From: Verrucomicrobiota bacterium
GTDB taxonomy: Bacteria; Verrucomicrobiota; Verrucomicrobiia; Limisphaerales; UBA11358
Direction of reading: 5' to 3'
Length of the DNA stretch: 7,993 nucleotides
Assembly (NCBI GenBank): GCA_021323835.1
Contig: JAJPKI010000296.1
Span: 1-7,993, forward strand
A program made the position numbers and the translations under genes. The notes below the pieces were generated by a model. That model was not told where the DNA came from and searched no databases. It saw nothing but the letters and a program-made list of their open reading frames with translations. This document shows positions 6,501 through 7,993 of the stretch, piece by piece; position 1 is the stretch's first letter; the number at the start of each line of letters is the position of its first letter.

Positions 6501-7993
6501 TTAAAATGTGACGGTGAGTTTGGCGTAGATGCTTCGAGGAATTGCGGTTTGTTGGAATTGAATGTCGGTGGGCGTAAATTCCTGATGTTGCGGATGCAGG
6601 AGATTTTGACCGACGATGGCGGCTTGCCAGTGCTTGTTGATTTGCCAGGCAAGGCGGGCATCGAATTCAAAATAAGATGGCACACCGGTGGCTTGTTGGG
6701 GAAAACTTAAGCTGTCCACCCAGCGCAAAGCGGTGTCAAGGGTGATGTCGTGCGGTAAATCGAGCGAGGAGCGGAGAGAGAATTGTTGCTCGGGACTTTC
6801 GCCCTCGACTTCGGCTACGTTGCTAGTCGGGACGCCGGGCGAGCGGGCGTGCAGGTGCATTTCCAAAAAAGTGTAGGCGGGCATGAGGCGGAAATTGTCG
6901 GTGACGCGCCAGGTTGCAGTGGCTTCGGCTCCGTAGGTGGTGCCGGCGAGATTATTGCTTTGAACGAGCACGGGCGGAAAGGGGTTGACGACATCAATAC
7001 TGCCCAAGCGACTGTAATCGTTGTAAAAAGCGGCGAGGTCGAGCGAAAGATTTTTCAGCGGCGTGGTGCGGTAACCGATTTCATAGGCGATGAGAGCTTC
7101 GGATTCATAATCTTTATTGCTGTCGGTGGTGGCGGTGATTGTCGGCGCGGGAGAGGTGCTGACGGTAACGTCTTCTTGCGAGCGTGTGGGTGTGCGCACG
7201 GCGCGCGAGACGGATGCCCAAAATGTGTGCCGGTCGTTGGGCGTCCACAAAATGCGCGCGCCGGGCTCGACTTCAAAACCGGTATAATCGTTGCGTTCCA
7301 GTTTAGTGCCAAAGGTGACGCTCAAACGGTCTTTGATGAGGGTTAATTCGTCTTGCACAAATCCGCTGAAGAGGTTGAGCGTTTTGTCTTGTGGATTGAA
7401 CATGATGCCGGGTGTGTTTTGCTCATCGTCAGTGGTAAGACGGTAGCCCAAGCCCCAAATCATTTCGTTGCGTTCGAGAATGGCGAATTGATTTTGAAAA
7501 CTTAAATCAATGGTATGGCGATTTTCGTCGAAGACATGCGGTGCGGTGCGGCCCGTGAAATCGTAGTAGGCTTGCAATTGAAAATTTGCGGTGTCGGAAA
7601 GCGTGCGTGTCCAGCGGCCAAGAATGTTGGCGCCATCCACGTTCATCTGGTCATGGACGGTATCGGTGAAGGTTGGAAAATTTGCGGGGTCGTAAGTGGC
7701 GAACACTTCGCGAATCGCGCCCCAATAACCATCGCCTTGCAGCGTGAGTAAATTGTCCGGCGATTTATTCCAATCCGTGCGAAAACCGGCGCGGGCAAGT
7801 TGCCAGGAATTGTCGGCGTCATTTCCGTTGGATAATTCCGTTGGCGCATGAGCTTCGTAAGTGCCATAAACGCGATAGTAAGCGTCGTCGCCGATTTTTC
7901 CGCCGTAACGTGCGCTGCCAAATCCCAAATCCTGTGTTCCGCCGCCGCCGGAAATCAACGTGCCCTGCGTGTCCATTGCGCTCTTGGTGATGA
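6501..7993 (-). CDS. TonB-dependent outer-membrane receptor, C-terminal about 497 codons (5' end outside window)
   Basis: The frame is open to the right edge. The residues before the internal Met at 7976 read ITKSA, matching the end of a TonB plug domain (the NIITKSA..TQG type), so the ATG at 7976 is not the true start and the N-terminal signal peptide, TonB box and most of the plug are missing. The remainder is an outer-membrane beta barrel: alternating polar and hydrophobic strands with aromatic edges (for example RYGGKIGDDAYYRVYG, WTPNDRHTFWASVSRAVRTP, and YEIGYRTTPLKNLSLDLAAF), ending IPRSIYAKLTVTF with the terminal Phe recognised by the barrel assembly machinery. Such receptors import ligands such as siderophores, cobamides or glycans using TonB energy; the ligand cannot be told from this part. 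The gene is followed after 45 nt by a yfiR-like gene, suggesting a link to the sensory modules. Its coding strand is C-rich, unlike the kinase downstream. No terminator is visible after its TAA. Confidence 0.92.
   Translation of the reverse strand, partial: ITKSAMDTQGTLISGGGGTQDLGFGSARYGGKIGDDAYYRVYGTYEAHAPTELSNGNDADNSWQLARAGFRTDWNKSPDNLLTLQGDGYWGAIREVFATYDPANFPTFTDTVHDQMNVDGANILGRWTRTLSDTANFQLQAYYDFTGRTAPHVFDENRHTIDLSFQNQFAILERNEMIWGLGYRLTTDDEQNTPGIMFNPQDKTLNLFSGFVQDELTLIKDRLSVTFGTKLERNDYTGFEVEPGARILWTPNDRHTFWASVSRAVRTPTRSQEDVTVSTSPAPTITATTDSNKDYESEALIAYEIGYRTTPLKNLSLDLAAFYNDYSRLGSIDVVNPFPPVLVQSNNLAGTTYGAEATATWRVTDNFRLMPAYTFLEMHLHARSPGVPTSNVAEVEGESPEQQFSLRSSLDLPHDITLDTALRWVDSLSFPQQATGVPSYFEFDARLAWQINKHWQAAIVGQNLLHPQHQEFTPTDIQFQQTAIPRSIYAKLTVTF

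Noticed and set aside
6783..7346. A 187-codon plus-strand open frame
   Set aside because: Gly- and Val-rich antisense shadow of the receptor barrel; the minus-strand frame has clear family motifs and a proper C-terminus.
7974..7976. ATG taken as the start of the receptor gene
   Set aside because: The frame is open beyond it to the window edge with plug-domain residues ITKSA, and the protein would lack a signal peptide and plug.
1..7993. CRISPR array, tRNA, rRNA, insertion sequence or phage genes
   Set aside because: No regularly spaced repeats with unique spacers, no tRNA-like cloverleaf, and no transposase or integrase motifs were seen on either strand.

Overview
The window is a single co-oriented block. 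Every supported gene reads on the minus strand, so gene order runs from high to low coordinates. In transcription order there is a TonB-dependent outer-membrane receptor (5' end outside the window), a YfiR/DUF4154 periplasmic protein, a 961-residue hybrid histidine kinase, a second YfiR/DUF4154 protein (probable lipoprotein), a 661-residue hybrid histidine kinase, and the first 39 codons of a fabD-like malonyl-CoA:ACP transacylase cut by the left edge. No tRNA, rRNA, CRISPR array, transposase or phage gene was seen.

The organism is a Gram-negative (diderm) bacterium: TonB receptor, periplasmic proteins and a lipoprotein-type signal are all present. Short spacer repeats (CGAAAGACA units before fabD, and ATTCTGT / AGTTTTGAATTTTG units around the first yfiR-like gene), moderate GC, and few Shine-Dalgarno sites suggest Verrucomicrobiota, perhaps the Pedosphaera/Limisphaerales side. 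This placement is an inference from style, not a proven assignment.

The central feature is a two-copy sensory module. Each copy is a YfiR-like protein followed by a membrane hybrid kinase with a periplasmic sensor loop, HAMP, HisKA, HATPase and a terminal receiver. In Pseudomonas aeruginosa, YfiR restrains the diguanylate cyclase YfiN; here no GGDEF domain is present and the neighbour is a histidine kinase. The TonB receptor upstream suggests a chain from outer membrane through periplasmic YfiR to inner-membrane kinase. Neither receiver is joined to an output domain and no Hpt or DNA-binding regulator lies in the window, so the output is unknown.

The two modules look like diverged tandem duplicates. 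The larger kinase differs mainly by a PAS-GAF cassette of about 300 residues between HAMP and HisKA. The proximal YfiR looks like an exported soluble protein and the distal one like a lipoprotein. Base composition changes sharply along the block: the receptor's coding strand is C-rich, the N-terminal two thirds of the large kinase is G-rich on the coding strand, and the rest is balanced.
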